This document shows positions 36,529 through 45,998 of a stretch of 54,862 nt of DNA, one piece after another. The notes beneath the pieces were generated by a model. That model was not told the DNA's origin. It ran no database searches and worked only from the letters and a program-made list of their open reading frames with translations. The stretch lies in NCBI GenBank assembly GCA_005116775.1, contig SWDN01000017.1, positions 111,080 through 165,941 of the forward strand, given 5' to 3'. This DNA is from Nitrospira sp. GTDB lineage: Bacteria > Nitrospirota > Nitrospiria > Nitrospirales > Nitrospiraceae. Made by a program: the position numbers and the translations under genes. The number at the start of each line of letters is the position of its first letter. The stretch's first letter is position 1.

Positions 36529-38172
36529 CTAGATGCTTAACTGTCCCACTTTCTGTCGTTGATTGAAGAGGTCGAAGATGACCTTGGTGCCGATCAAGGC
36601 GGTAAAGAGATTGATGCCGATTCCGAGACACAAGGTCACGGCAAACCCTTTGATCGGTCCCGTGCCGAAGAGAAACAGCGCCGCCCCTGTGATCAGGGTG
36701 GTCACGTGAGAATCGACAATGGTTAACAGCGCCTTGTCATATCCTCCATCCACCGCCAGGCGAACCGCTTTCCCCGATCGCAGTTCTTCGCGAATACGCT
36801 CGAAGATCAGGACGTTTGAATCGACGCCCATCCCGATCGTGAGTACAATGCCGGCGATGCCAGGCAGGGTGAGTGTGGCGTTCAACGCCGAAAGGGCCCC
36901 CATCAAACACAAGAGATTCAGCGCCAGCGCAAAGTCCGCAATCACCCCGGACAGCCGGTAATACACGATCATAAAAATGACCACCATGGCGCCGGCAAAT
37001 AGCGTGGCCTGCACGCCTTTCTCGATCGAATCCTTCCCCAACGACGGCCCGACCGTGAGGTCTTGAATGATCTTCAGCGGAGCCGGCAAGGCGCCGGCCC
37101 GAAGCACGATGGCCAAGTCGTTGGCTTCTTGCATGGAAAACGTCCCGGTAATTTGCGCGCGCCCACCGGTGATGCGGTCCTGAATCACGGGCGCCGAGTA
37201 GACCGTATTGTCGAGCACCACGGCCATGCGCTTCTTGATATTCTCGCCTGTGATCCGCTCGAACTCCCGGCCGCCTTTCCCATCGAACGTGAGCGAGACG
37301 TAGGGTTGGTTAAATTGATCGATCGAGACCCTTGCATCGGTCAACACATCTCCGGTCAACATGACCCGCTTTTTCACGAGAAAGGGAACGTAATAGTCGC
37401 GGCCTGTGTCTTTCTCGACAGCCCGCTCGAACAGGATCTGGTCGCCTTCGGGCAGATTGGCCTCGGCCTGTTTCAGGACTTCCTCCTCTTTGCCTCTTGG
37501 AACCCTGACCGGCAATTCGAGCTTCGACTGATTGTCTTCATCGATCATCTTGAATTCGAGCAACGCGGTCTCTTTGATCAGATCCCTGGCTCGCTTGGGC
37601 TCTTTGACGCCTGGCAGTTGCACGACGATTTGCTTCAGCCCCTGCCGCTGCACGATCGGTTCTGCCACGCCAAACTGATCGATGCGGTTCCTGATTGTTT
37701 CCAGCGCCTGGTTGATGGCGGAATCCTTGATCCGCTTCACCTCGAGTTCTCGCAGCTCCCACACCAGACGATTGGCCGACCCGGCAGACACCGTTTCACT
37801 GAACGTAGGATACTCATCGATCATCTTCTCGATCTGCGCCTTGAGTTCGGCATTTTGGAATTGAATCGTGATCTGGGCCAGTCCCGTCCGCATGACAGAT
37901 TCGACTGGAATTTTCTTTTCGACCAAGACATCTTGCAGCGACACGACCGATCGATCCACGGCAATCTCGACCGCGCGATCTTCCTCCACCTCCATCACGA
38001 GATGAATCCCGCCTTGGAGATCCAAGCCCAGAGTAATACCTTTATTCGGCATCACCTTTTTCAGCCAATCGGGCAACTCTTGATAGAACGGCTGATAGGT
38101 CGGAATAAAGAAAATGACCGACAGCACCACGACCGACACCAACAATAGTAACCGCCCACCCACTTTTTTCAT
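36529..38172 (-). CDS. secD: Protein translocase subunit SecD
   Basis: The 547-aa product has the signature LGLDLQGGIHLVMEV near the start, the P1 head domain in the periplasm (around 90-330), and the membrane part with LPGIAGIVLTIGMGVDSNVLIFERIREE. Six membrane segments are visible. It forms the order yajC-secD-secF, as in many bacteria. Confidence 0.96.
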   Translation of the reverse strand: MKKVGGRLLLLVSVVVLSVIFFIPTYQPFYQELPDWLKKVMPNKGITLGLDLQGGIHLVMEVEEDRAVEIAVDRSVVSLQDVLVEKKIPVESVMRTGLAQITIQFQNAELKAQIEKMIDEYPTFSETVSAGSANRLVWELRELEVKRIKDSAINQALETIRNRIDQFGVAEPIVQRQGLKQIVVQLPGVKEPKRARDLIKETALLEFKMIDEDNQSKLELPVRVPRGKEEEVLKQAEANLPEGDQILFERAVEKDTGRDYYVPFLVKKRVMLTGDVLTDARVSIDQFNQPYVSLTFDGKGGREFERITGENIKKRMAVVLDNTVYSAPVIQDRITGGRAQITGTFSMQEANDLAIVLRAGALPAPLKIIQDLTVGPSLGKDSIEKGVQATLFAGAMVVIFMIVYYRLSGVIADFALALNLLCLMGALSALNATLTLPGIAGIVLTIGMGVDSNVLIFERIREELRSGKAVRLAVDGGYDKALLTIVDSHVTTLITGAALFLFGTGPIKGFAVTLCLGIGINLFTALIGTKVIFDLFNQRQKVGQLSI

Positions 38173-38205
38173 GTCCTCTGATACCCCTTTTCCCTGTGCG
38201 GCCTG

Positions 38206-38550
38206 CTACTCTTTATCCTTATCCTCATCATCGCCACCGCGTAATCGAGCAATCTGATCCCGTTGTATTCGAATCTTCGTATTGTCGGATATTTGCAGCG
38301 TCACTGTGTCCTTCCCAAGATTTGTGACGGTACCCCAGATACCTGATGCCGTGACCACCTTATCGCCCTTCTTCAGAGCCTCCAGCAACGCCTTTTGCTG
38401 TTTGGAGCGTTTCTGTTGCGGCAAGATGACCAGGAAATAGAAAATCACGAAGATCAGCGCGAACGGAACGAGGGAAAGGATCGTGCTGGCAGTGGAACCC
38501 CCTGCCGCCCCTCCACCACCGAACAACTGAGCCATTACGACTGATTGCAT
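38206..38550 (-). CDS. yajC: Preprotein translocase subunit YajC
   Basis: This is a small SecDF-associated membrane protein of about 114 aa. It has one membrane segment (ILSLVPFALIFVIFYFLVILP), then the usual QQKRSKQQKALLEALKKGDKVVTASGIWG and a charged tail. The ATG at 38550 is preferred because GTGAGG lies nine bases upstream; other in-frame ATGs occur within 15 codons. That ribosome site belongs to the truncated palindromic repeat at 38551-38639. Confidence 0.93.
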   Translation of the reverse strand: MQSVVMAQLFGGGGAAGGSTASTILSLVPFALIFVIFYFLVILPQQKRSKQQKALLEALKKGDKVVTASGIWGTVTNLGKDTVTLQISDNTKIRIQRDQIARLRGGDDEDKDKE

Positions 38551-38639
38551 GACCATAATCCTCACCGTACCCCAAAGGGTACGCCTCCGGTTTCGATTCG
38601 CCTGCGGCCTTGCTGGACAGCCTTTTTGAGCATCCTGAT
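38551..38639. repeat. Palindromic repeat, copy 3 (one arm lost at yajC)
   Basis: On the minus strand this begins ATCAGGATGCTCAAAAAGG and continues through CCAGCAAGGCCGCAG to GGCGTACC...GGTACGGTGAGGATTATG. The first arm and the centre match copies 1 and 2. The second arm stops just past the centre, where the yajC coding region takes over. The repeat's GTGAGG supplies the yajC ribosome binding site. Confidence 0.75.
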
Positions 38640-38656
38640 GCTATTCCCGCACCTTG

Positions 38657-39817
38657 CTAATCTCCTCCGGCAGACCGAAGCTCATTCACATCCGCAACTG
38701 AAACATCCGGCGCAGCCAGGTCTCGGGATTGATAAAAGTCGTCCCGGAACGACCGTAACGTCCCCTGTGCGATCGCCTCCCGCACCTGGCCCATGAGGTC
38801 GGCAAAATACCAAAGATTGTGGATCGTATTCAGTCTCGACGACAACATCTCTTTCATCTGAAAGAGGTGATGCAGATAGGCCCGCGAGTAGCGGGCACAG
38901 ACGGGACAACCGCAGGCTGGATCGATCGGCCGCTCATCCCGCGCGTATTGCGCTTGTTTGATCACCACTCGCCCGAAACTCGTAAACAGCGAGCCGGTCC
39001 GTCCATGTCTCGATGGCACGACGCAATCGAACAGATCGATCCCGCGCGCCGCCCCTTCGATCAAATCCTCCGGCATCCCGACACCCATCAAGTATCGAGG
39101 CTTCGAAGCCGGCAGCTCCGGCACCGTCACATCCAACATGGCATACATCTCTGTCTTCGACTCTCCCACCGAAAGTCCGCCGATTGCGTAACCATCAAAG
39201 CCAATCCCGACGAGGTCGCGCGCCGAGGTCACACGAAGATCTCGGTCCAGCCCACCCTGCACGATCCCGAAGAGGGCCTGATCCGTGCGACGCCGACGAG
39301 CCTGACAGCGTTGCGCCCAGAGCGTGGTCCGCCGCACCGCGTCGCGCACTACGTCGCTCTGAGCCGGCAACGCCACACAGTGATCGAACGCCATAATGAT
39401 GTCGGCCCCCAACGCTTCTTCGATCTCAACGGCGGTCTCCGGTGTAATGAAATGTGTGGACCCATCGAGATGCGACTGAAAACTCACGCCCTCATCCGTC
39501 ACTGTGCATAGTTTGGCAAGACTGAAAATCTGAAATCCACCGCTGTCCGTCAAGATGGCTCCCGGCCATCCGGTGAACCGATGCAATCCACCCATCTCGG
39601 CGATAATCTTATATCCAGGCCGCAGATAGAGATGGTACGCGTTGTTGAGCATCAGGCGAAAACCGAGCTGCTCTAAATCCGCTGGGTCGATCCCCTTCAC
39701 CGGTCCTAGCGTGCCGACCGGCATGAACGCCGGCGTATCGATTTCCCCATGGGCGGTTGTGAGCTTCCCCACCCGCGCGCTGGCCTCACGATCTAGTTGC
39801 TGAACTGAAAATTCCAC
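38657..39817 (-). CDS. tgt: Queuine tRNA-ribosyltransferase
   Basis: Tgt exchanges guanine 34 for preQ1 in tRNAs with GUN anticodons, on the way to queuosine. The 386-aa product has LTDSGGFQIFSLAKL, the nucleophile region FDCVVPSRHGRTGSLFT, and the zinc site CGCPVCARYSRAYLHHLF. It lies between argS and yajC on one strand; tgt-yajC-secD-secF is a common order. Confidence 0.96.
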   Translation of the reverse strand: MEFSVQQLDREASARVGKLTTAHGEIDTPAFMPVGTLGPVKGIDPADLEQLGFRLMLNNAYHLYLRPGYKIIAEMGGLHRFTGWPGAILTDSGGFQIFSLAKLCTVTDEGVSFQSHLDGSTHFITPETAVEIEEALGADIIMAFDHCVALPAQSDVVRDAVRRTTLWAQRCQARRRRTDQALFGIVQGGLDRDLRVTSARDLVGIGFDGYAIGGLSVGESKTEMYAMLDVTVPELPASKPRYLMGVGMPEDLIEGAARGIDLFDCVVPSRHGRTGSLFTSFGRVVIKQAQYARDERPIDPACGCPVCARYSRAYLHHLFQMKEMLSSRLNTIHNLWYFADLMGQVREAIAQGTLRSFRDDFYQSRDLAAPDVSVADVNELRSAGGD

Positions 39818-39832
39818 AGTTCCTCTTGCCTA

Positions 39833-41587
39833 CTACATCTGGTCAGGCGCGGAAATCCCAAGCACCGCAAGCCCGTTCTTCAAGACTTGCTGGACTCCGC
39901 TCATCAGCGCCAATCTCGCCGCAGTCCGTTCGGGAGTCGGCGTCTCTTTCTGTGGGACATCGCTTGACGTCAATCCCTCAGGCGTCGCAGCCAACAGATC
40001 CCGATCCGCAGCAGGGGGCAAAATCCGATGTTTGTTGTAAAACGTATGCAGCAGCCCTGCTAGCTGTTGAAGATAGTAGGTCATCCGGTGAGGCTCGTAG
40101 GCCATCGCGCTCCCCTGCAGGACGGAGGGATAGGCAGAGAGCTTGCGAATCAACCCCAATTCATCAGGATCTGTCAGTATCGCCAGATCCGTCTGGCTCG
40201 GAAGGGGGCAAGCGATGCCTCGCGCAGCCGCAACACGCCAGAGGCTGGCGATCCTAGCATGAGCATATTGCACATAATAAACGGGATTATCTGATGACCG
40301 TTGCTTGGCCAGCTCCAAATCGAAATCGAGATGCGAATTGGAATCGCGCATCAAGAAAAAGAACTTGGCTGCATCCGCCCCGACCTCATCGATGACTTCC
40401 CGCATCGTGATGAACTCGCCGGCCCGCTTCGACATTTCGACTTTCTTCCCGCCGCGCAAGAGATTGACCATCTGGACCAGGACGACCTGAAGGCGATCTT
40501 TCGGATACCCGTAGGCCTGCACGACCGCTTGCATGCGAGGAATGTAGCCATGATGATCGGCGCCCCACACGTCGATGAGCAGATCGTATCCACGCTGCAA
40601 CTTGTCCCGGTGATAGGCGATATCGGATGCCAGGTAGGTATATTCGCCGTCCTGTTTCCGGACGACACGATCCTTCTCGTCGCCGAACGCTGAGGAACGG
40701 AACCACCAGGCCCCTTCCTCTTCGAACAGATATTGTTGCGACTTCAGTTCCTCCAAAACCCGTTGGACGGCTCCAGAGTTGACGAGAGAGGCCTCGCTGA
40801 ACCAGGACTCCAATTCGATCCCGAAGGATTTCAGATCCTCGCGGATCAGGTTCAACAGTTCCCGATTGGCGAATGTTCGGCAACGTTCTTCGACCTCACC
40901 GGCAGGACGTCCGGCCAGCTCAGGCTCAAGCTGTTGTTTCACCCGTTCGGCCACGGCAGTAATGTAGGCTCCGTGATACCCCTCTGTCGGAAACTCGACC
41001 GGCCGGTTTGACAATTCTTCATAGCGCGCATAGACGGAGGCTCCCAACAATTTCATCTGCCGGCCTGCGTCGTTGATATAGTACTCACTCACCACGTCGT
41101 ACCCGACCGCTTTGAGCATGTTCGCGACCGCCTGTCCGACTGCCGCGCCACGCCCGTGTCCCACATGCAATGGACCGGTTGGATTGGCGCTGACATATTC
41201 CACCAACACTCGACGTTGCTGCCCCAGCTTGGCCTGTCCGTAGGCTGCCCCCTTCACCTCAATTTCTCTCAGTACCTCTTGCCAGATAACCGGCTTGATC
41301 GTGAGATTGAGGAACCCAGGCCGGACGATCTCGATCCGGTCGAAGAGCTGCTCGCGCTGAGACAGATTGTCGATGATAATTTGGGCGATGTCGTGGGGCG
41401 CTCGTTGCTCTGACGCCGCGAGTGACATGGCTACTGTCGAAGCTAAATCCCCCCATTCAGGTCGTTTGGGAGTATCCAGACTCACCAGAGGCCAGGCTTC
41501 CGTCTTCAGTTGGCCTTTCTTCTTAGCCCCCTCAAGCGCTCCAATCAATGCGCTGGCGACCTTTTCCTGAACGACCCCGCTAGACAA
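39833..41587 (-). CDS. argS: Arginyl-tRNA synthetase
   Basis: This class I enzyme charges tRNA-Arg. The 584-aa product has the N-terminal additional domain, the HIGH-like motif in NPTGPLHVGHGRGAAVG, and a KMSKS-like VEMSKRAGEF. The C-terminal helical anticodon-binding domain includes the family-typical VQYAHARIASL. It is 15 bp upstream of tgt. Confidence 0.96.
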   Translation of the reverse strand: MSSGVVQEKVASALIGALEGAKKKGQLKTEAWPLVSLDTPKRPEWGDLASTVAMSLAASEQRAPHDIAQIIIDNLSQREQLFDRIEIVRPGFLNLTIKPVIWQEVLREIEVKGAAYGQAKLGQQRRVLVEYVSANPTGPLHVGHGRGAAVGQAVANMLKAVGYDVVSEYYINDAGRQMKLLGASVYARYEELSNRPVEFPTEGYHGAYITAVAERVKQQLEPELAGRPAGEVEERCRTFANRELLNLIREDLKSFGIELESWFSEASLVNSGAVQRVLEELKSQQYLFEEEGAWWFRSSAFGDEKDRVVRKQDGEYTYLASDIAYHRDKLQRGYDLLIDVWGADHHGYIPRMQAVVQAYGYPKDRLQVVLVQMVNLLRGGKKVEMSKRAGEFITMREVIDEVGADAAKFFFLMRDSNSHLDFDLELAKQRSSDNPVYYVQYAHARIASLWRVAAARGIACPLPSQTDLAILTDPDELGLIRKLSAYPSVLQGSAMAYEPHRMTYYLQQLAGLLHTFYNKHRILPPAADRDLLAATPEGLTSSDVPQKETPTPERTAARLALMSGVQQVLKNGLAVLGISAPDQM

Positions 41588-41683
41588 GAAAATAACTCCT
41601 AAGTCCTTACCAACGAAAGAGAAAATGAACTGGCCAATCTAGCATATGGGATAGTCAGTGACAAGGCAGTCGGATGGGATTCC

Positions 41684-42691
41684 CTACTGAACCGCAACCT
41701 CGTTGAGATGCCTGACACAGTGCGCCACAAGACGGTCTTGTTCTATCTTGAGACAAGGTTTTTCCTCACATCGACTGACCTCGGCCCATGAGCGGCAGAG
41801 ACAGGGTGCCCCCTGAATCACCGTAACATTGGTGCCACGGGGAGCCCAATGGATAGGATCGGTCGGCCCAAATAGGGCTACCGTCCGAACTCCTATCAGT
41901 CCCGCAAGATGAGAAATTCCAGAGTCCTGGCCAACAAATAGAGCCGCCTGGACCAACACCCCGGCAACGGTGAGAAGATCCAGATCCTTCAATAGGATCG
42001 GAGGCTCTTCACATAACCCCAGGAGATGCTGAACTGACTCTCGGTCTGCCGGTCCTTCTAGAATCACCGGGGTAACTCCGGAATCCTGCAGTACGGCAAT
42101 GACAGCTGCAAGCGCCTCTGGCTCCACACATTTGTGGATACTCCCGCTCCCAGGGTGAATGACGGCAAGAGATTGTCCGATCGAGAGGCCTGCGGCTTCG
42201 AGACAGGCTCGTCCAAGATGGAGGAGCGGTTCTGGCACTAACAAGGCGTTGCATTCGCTCTCCCCACAGGATGGCTCATCGATCGTTTCGAGAAACCGAT
42301 CGCATTGGTGTATCGCCCTGATCTCATTCGAAAATGGAGACTGCACGATCGTCTTACAGGCGCCGAGCGCCTTCAGTGTCTCGCTCATCGTACCGTCGAC
42401 ATCCTGAGTCCAACCAACGGCAAGGTCGCAGTCCTCCAACCATGTCCGTACCGGACCTCTGACAACCTCTGCACCGGCAAACAATTCCGCACAGTCGCGT
42501 CCTTGCGCAGAAACCCAGGCATCGATGACATGGCACGCGACGAGCAGCCTTGCGACCTGATCTTGTGCGCAGAGCGCCATCATGTGACTGGGAAAGCGCG
42601 CACGCAAACGAACCATCGCCGGGACCGCCAGGAGCACATCGCCAAGGCTGCCTGGGTGGATTATCACGATCGTCCTGCTCACGGTGGGCAC
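41684..42691 (-). CDS. Glycosyltransferase family 9 (heptosyltransferase-like)
   Basis: This 335-aa protein resembles ADP-heptose:LPS heptosyltransferases: IIHPGSLGDVLLAVPAM at the N-terminus, AVIHPGSGS at the domain junction, then VGQDSGISHLAGLIGVRTVALFGPTDP. It probably acts on the inner face of the inner membrane in LPS core synthesis; the exact sugar and acceptor cannot be read. Its start overlaps the end of mobA by 13 bp. Confidence 0.88.
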   Translation of the reverse strand: MPTVSRTIVIIHPGSLGDVLLAVPAMVRLRARFPSHMMALCAQDQVARLLVACHVIDAWVSAQGRDCAELFAGAEVVRGPVRTWLEDCDLAVGWTQDVDGTMSETLKALGACKTIVQSPFSNEIRAIHQCDRFLETIDEPSCGESECNALLVPEPLLHLGRACLEAAGLSIGQSLAVIHPGSGSIHKCVEPEALAAVIAVLQDSGVTPVILEGPADRESVQHLLGLCEEPPILLKDLDLLTVAGVLVQAALFVGQDSGISHLAGLIGVRTVALFGPTDPIHWAPRGTNVTVIQGAPCLCRSWAEVSRCEEKPCLKIEQDRLVAHCVRHLNEVAVQ

Positions 42692-43311
42692 TCGTGTTCC
42701 TCTGAGGGAGGTAGTCGGACCAGTAGGGACTGCGCCGCCTCAAGATCAACCAATGTGTTCACGTTATAGAATGAACGTCCGGAGGGATCAATGATGGACA
42801 GATTTTTTTCGGTGACATATTCCACCCGCAGCGCCGATTGCGATACTATTTCTTGGATCTTGAGCTGTCTGGCCGCAATCATCTGCTCCAAGGCCGGCAG
42901 ACATGGCTTGCTGTATAAGGCATGCATCGGATGTAATCGGCCATTGAGTTTTGCCATCACAATATCTGCAGTCGCTTTTCGATTCGTGAAATGAGTCATG
43001 ACGGCCTGATCCAAAAATGGCATATCGCAGGCGACCACGAATATGTAGGGGGTCGTTGCCTGCATCAGCCCTGTGTACAGGCCTCCGAGACTTCCGCAAT
43101 CAGGCACTAGATCGCGTATCACTCTTCCATCGACGTGAAGGGGAGGACTGTCCTGCGCAATGACGACGACGACCTCTTGAAAGATGGAATGAAGCGCCGC
43201 AAGTCCTCGCTGAAGGAGGGTCTGCTCCCCCAAAACGAGAAACCGTTTATCCTCGCCCATTCTTCGGCTTTTCCCTCCGGCGAGAAGAATGCCTGTCACT
43301 CCGGTCTCCAT
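42679..43311 (-). CDS. mobA: Molybdenum cofactor guanylyltransferase MobA
   Basis: MobA adds GMP to molybdopterin, giving the bis-MGD cofactor of DMSO-reductase-type enzymes such as NXR. The 210-aa product has the nucleotide-binding LLAGGKSRRMGEDKR, then GSLGGLYTGL and VACDMPFL. It overlaps the glycosyltransferase gene. Its place between that gene and a cytochrome cluster fits the demand for Mo-bisMGD in this organism. Confidence 0.93.
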   Translation of the reverse strand: METGVTGILLAGGKSRRMGEDKRFLVLGEQTLLQRGLAALHSIFQEVVVVIAQDSPPLHVDGRVIRDLVPDCGSLGGLYTGLMQATTPYIFVVACDMPFLDQAVMTHFTNRKATADIVMAKLNGRLHPMHALYSKPCLPALEQMIAARQLKIQEIVSQSALRVEYVTEKNLSIIDPSGRSFYNVNTLVDLEAAQSLLVRLPPSEEHECPP

Positions 43312-43330
43312 TATCTATCCTTCATGTATA

Positions 43331-43370
43331 CAACAAAAAAGAAAGAGGGGGTGGGTCACCCCACCCCCTC
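43331..43370 (-). terminator. Rho-independent terminator of the respiratory cluster
   Basis: Read on the minus strand, an 11-bp stem (GAGGGGGTGGG and its partner) with a 4-nt loop is followed by TTTCTTTTTTG. It lies 35 bp after the last cytochrome reading frame and just before mobA, separating the two transcription units. Confidence 0.88.
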
Positions 43371-43404
43371 TTCATGCTCAACAGACTTTCCGTTCAAAAG
43401 AAGG

Positions 43405-44621
43405 TTAGATCCCCTTCGCCTTCTTTTTGTTCGATCGCCTGATCAATATCCAGCCTTCAAGAAAAACCACACCGGCAGCGATCACAATCGGATAGATATA
43501 GGCTTCTCGCGGCATCGGTGGCTCCAGGAACGTATAGTAGAAGGCTGAGACGGCCATCTTTCGCCCAGCGTCACCGTTATGTCCATCCCAAGCGAAGAAC
43601 ACCGTGGGAATGTATTGTCCCATTTCAAAGAAGGTATCTTCGTCGTAAATATTATCCTTATTGTTGCCTAACGGCCGTTGCATGATCACTGTCCAGCGAC
43701 CATTCTTCCACTCGGAAAATAGAATCTTGGTGAACTCTTCGTAATTGTCCCGCTGTTCAAAATCCTTATCCCATCCGGTTCCCTTGAAGGCGCGCAGTGA
43801 ATTGTCCGCTTCCCATTTCAGAATATCGACTGGGAACTGTTCGTTGCTGCCGAATAGATAACGCGGCTTGATCGGCGCAGGAAGCTCTTTCCACTTTACC
43901 GCCGTCTGCATAGCGACTGCATCCATTTATGCCAATCGGCGGGCTGTATTGAAAATCCCCAGTCGTCCTTAAGATTGAATGCATTACCGTCGCCACGTCC
44001 TTCCATACCGTGGCACTCCACACACTTCCTTTCGACAACAAGCTCCCCCCCTTTTTTCACACTCTCTTCGTTTGCAGGGAGCGGCTTCAAGTCGGCCAGC
44101 TGCAACACCGTCTGGCTCTCTGACTGCTTGTCCGTAAATTTTCGATCTTTCACAAGCTGGGTGGTAACGAATGACAATACTTGGAGCCGTTGCTCCTCCG
44201 TCAGAATACCTTCCCACGACGGCATAGCAGACCCTGGCAGACCGTGCGTCACAGTTTCAAACAGATCGTTTTGGCCCGCAATGGGCTTCTTGGCATCGAA
44301 CAATGGCAATTCACCGCTGGCAGTATGACGAATCTTGAACGTTCCCTGATTGAAGTTACGTGGGCGAGGCCAGAGTCGATCGGCGCCTGGGCCATCACCT
44401 GCCCCATCGACACCGTGACACCAGACGCATTTGGTGAAGTAGACCCGCTTTCCTGCTTCGACCATGTCAGCAGAAGGCTCAGGCGCCAATGCACCCGTCT
44501 TGAACCCCGCAGGAACAGCATCTGCGGCTAGGGCCAATCCCCCGCTCATGCCAGAGACTAATATGATTCCAAAAGCAGTCGTGAGGAATCTCCCTGCTTT
44601 CAGATGTAACGAATTCTTCAT
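43405..44621 (-). pseudogene. Diheme cytochrome c / EB_dh fusion gene with internal deletion and frameshift
   Basis: The first frame (start 44621, AGGG upstream) encodes a signal peptide and two cytochrome c domains with CVWCH and CVECH. It reaches SIQPADWHK and then runs into a stop after ten foreign residues. The other frame resumes as DAVAMQTAVKWKELPAPIKPRYLFG. It continues with the C-terminal half of an EB_dh heme b domain (GWDKDFEQRD, WTVIMQRPL, VFFAWDGHNGD) and a C-terminal membrane helix. The start of the EB_dh domain is missing. An intact version would be a cytochrome/NXR-gamma-like fusion. Confidence 0.78.
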
Positions 44622-44669
44622 CGCTTCCCTCATGTCATCAAACCAGGTTGGCTATACGCTCGATGAACT

Positions 44670-45707
44670 CTAGTCCCAGGTTCTTGGGTAGTATCCTGTG
44701 TGCCAATATTCGAACAAGATTACCTTCCAGATCTCGTCTACCGTCAAATGTTGTTCCCAGGGCGGCATGACAGAGGCCCAGGGAAATCCTTCGTTCGGCA
44801 AGCCGATTCCACCCTTGGAGACGCGCCAGAAAATAAATGTCTCTTGGAGCTGGGCGATTGTCCCCGGATCGGTAAAGTTCGCCGGAATTGGATTGAACGC
44901 AAACGCGTGAAGCCCGCGCCCGTTTAAGTTATCACCGTGACAGAAATGACAGTTCTGATAGAAAATTTCTCCACCCTCGCGGACATATTTCAGATACCCT
45001 TGAGCATCCTTATCCCATGGATTGGATGTGGGCTTCATCAAACGGCCCATACCCTGCTCCACAATATTGGCGTTGCTATACTCCTGGTCGAATTTTCCCT
45101 CAGGGTTGACCCGATAAGGATTCTGCGACGTTTGAAGTGTATAGGTCTTCCCATGCACCTTGGTGCTGGCCGGCGGAGCAGGATGCACCGTACGCAACTC
45201 AATCGGCTCCTCTGACTTGGGAACCATGGCATTGTATGAAAACCCACCGATCAAGATCGGGATGATAACCAGATACGCAATCCGCAATGCCTTGGTCCCA
45301 CCGGTCTTGGCGTCCAAGACGTTCATAATCGGCTGTTTGAATTTTTTCCAGTCCTCTTCGTTTGCAGAGACCCACATAAAGATGGCCACCAGGGAGATCG
45401 TTCCGTACATGGCTCGAACGCTAAACGGAATAGGCGGATAGATACGGAACTTCAAATAAATCAGCAGAAACGCCCAAAAAAGAATCCCCTGCCAAAACCG
45501 TGGGAACGCCATTCCCATGGCACTCATCATGTAGCTGATCCCTGTAAACCCCGCGACAAACAGGGTGAGCTCAGCGATGACCTGGACCGGCATGTACCCT
45601 TCGATCAGACGCACGGTATTTGATGGAACGATACCCACAGTCATTCCAGCAAGCAGGAGTATTCCAGCCGCTCCAATAAGTGCTGCCACTGACATTAATG
45701 CTTTCAT
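44670..45707 (-). CDS. Membrane protein with C-terminal monoheme cytochrome c
   Basis: From the ATG at 45707 (GGAG upstream) this protein has about 345 aa. Four to five membrane segments fill the first 160 residues. A periplasmic cytochrome c domain follows, with heme site NCHFCHGDN and a likely axial Met in SVMPPWEQHL. It probably passes electrons at the membrane between other carriers of this cluster. No exact family name is known to me. Confidence 0.82.
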   Translation of the reverse strand: MKALMSVAALIGAAGILLLAGMTVGIVPSNTVRLIEGYMPVQVIAELTLFVAGFTGISYMMSAMGMAFPRFWQGILFWAFLLIYLKFRIYPPIPFSVRAMYGTISLVAIFMWVSANEEDWKKFKQPIMNVLDAKTGGTKALRIAYLVIIPILIGGFSYNAMVPKSEEPIELRTVHPAPPASTKVHGKTYTLQTSQNPYRVNPEGKFDQEYSNANIVEQGMGRLMKPTSNPWDKDAQGYLKYVREGGEIFYQNCHFCHGDNLNGRGLHAFAFNPIPANFTDPGTIAQLQETFIFWRVSKGGIGLPNEGFPWASVMPPWEQHLTVDEIWKVILFEYWHTGYYPRTWD

Positions 45708-45750
45708 CGGTGAACTCCGTTTACTCGACAAAAGAAGTAAATAACCATGA

Positions 45751-45942
45751 TCAGGAAAGCTTCGGTGGTGGCGCCCCCACCTTCACTTGCGATAGATAAT
45801 CGACGATCTTTTTAATAGCGCCAGCACTCAACTTTTGACCAAATATTTTCGGCATCGTATTATCAGGGAACGGCTTCACCACGTAAGCACAACTACAACC
45901 AATGTGCCGCTGAATCAGCTCAGCGAGTTTCTTGACACACAC
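45751..45942 (-). pseudogene. C-terminal fragment of a small cytochrome c
   Basis: The remaining 63 codons end in a typical cytochrome c tail: AYVVKPFPDNTMPKIFGQKLSAGAIKKIVDYLSQ, with the axial Met in TMPKIF. The heme-binding CxxCH half is absent, and upstream DNA on this strand holds no such motif before a stop. It is judged a 5'-deleted cytochrome gene. A functional short protein without heme is unlikely. Confidence 0.65.
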
Positions 45943-45998
45943 ATACCCGTATGTTATTCAAAAATCCTTCTCGCACACGCAAAATCAGAGGAAATTCG

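Noticed and set aside
37063-38148. 361-codon open frame opposite secD
   Set aside because: It is fully antisense to a certain gene and has a His/Asp/Arg-rich, low-complexity translation.
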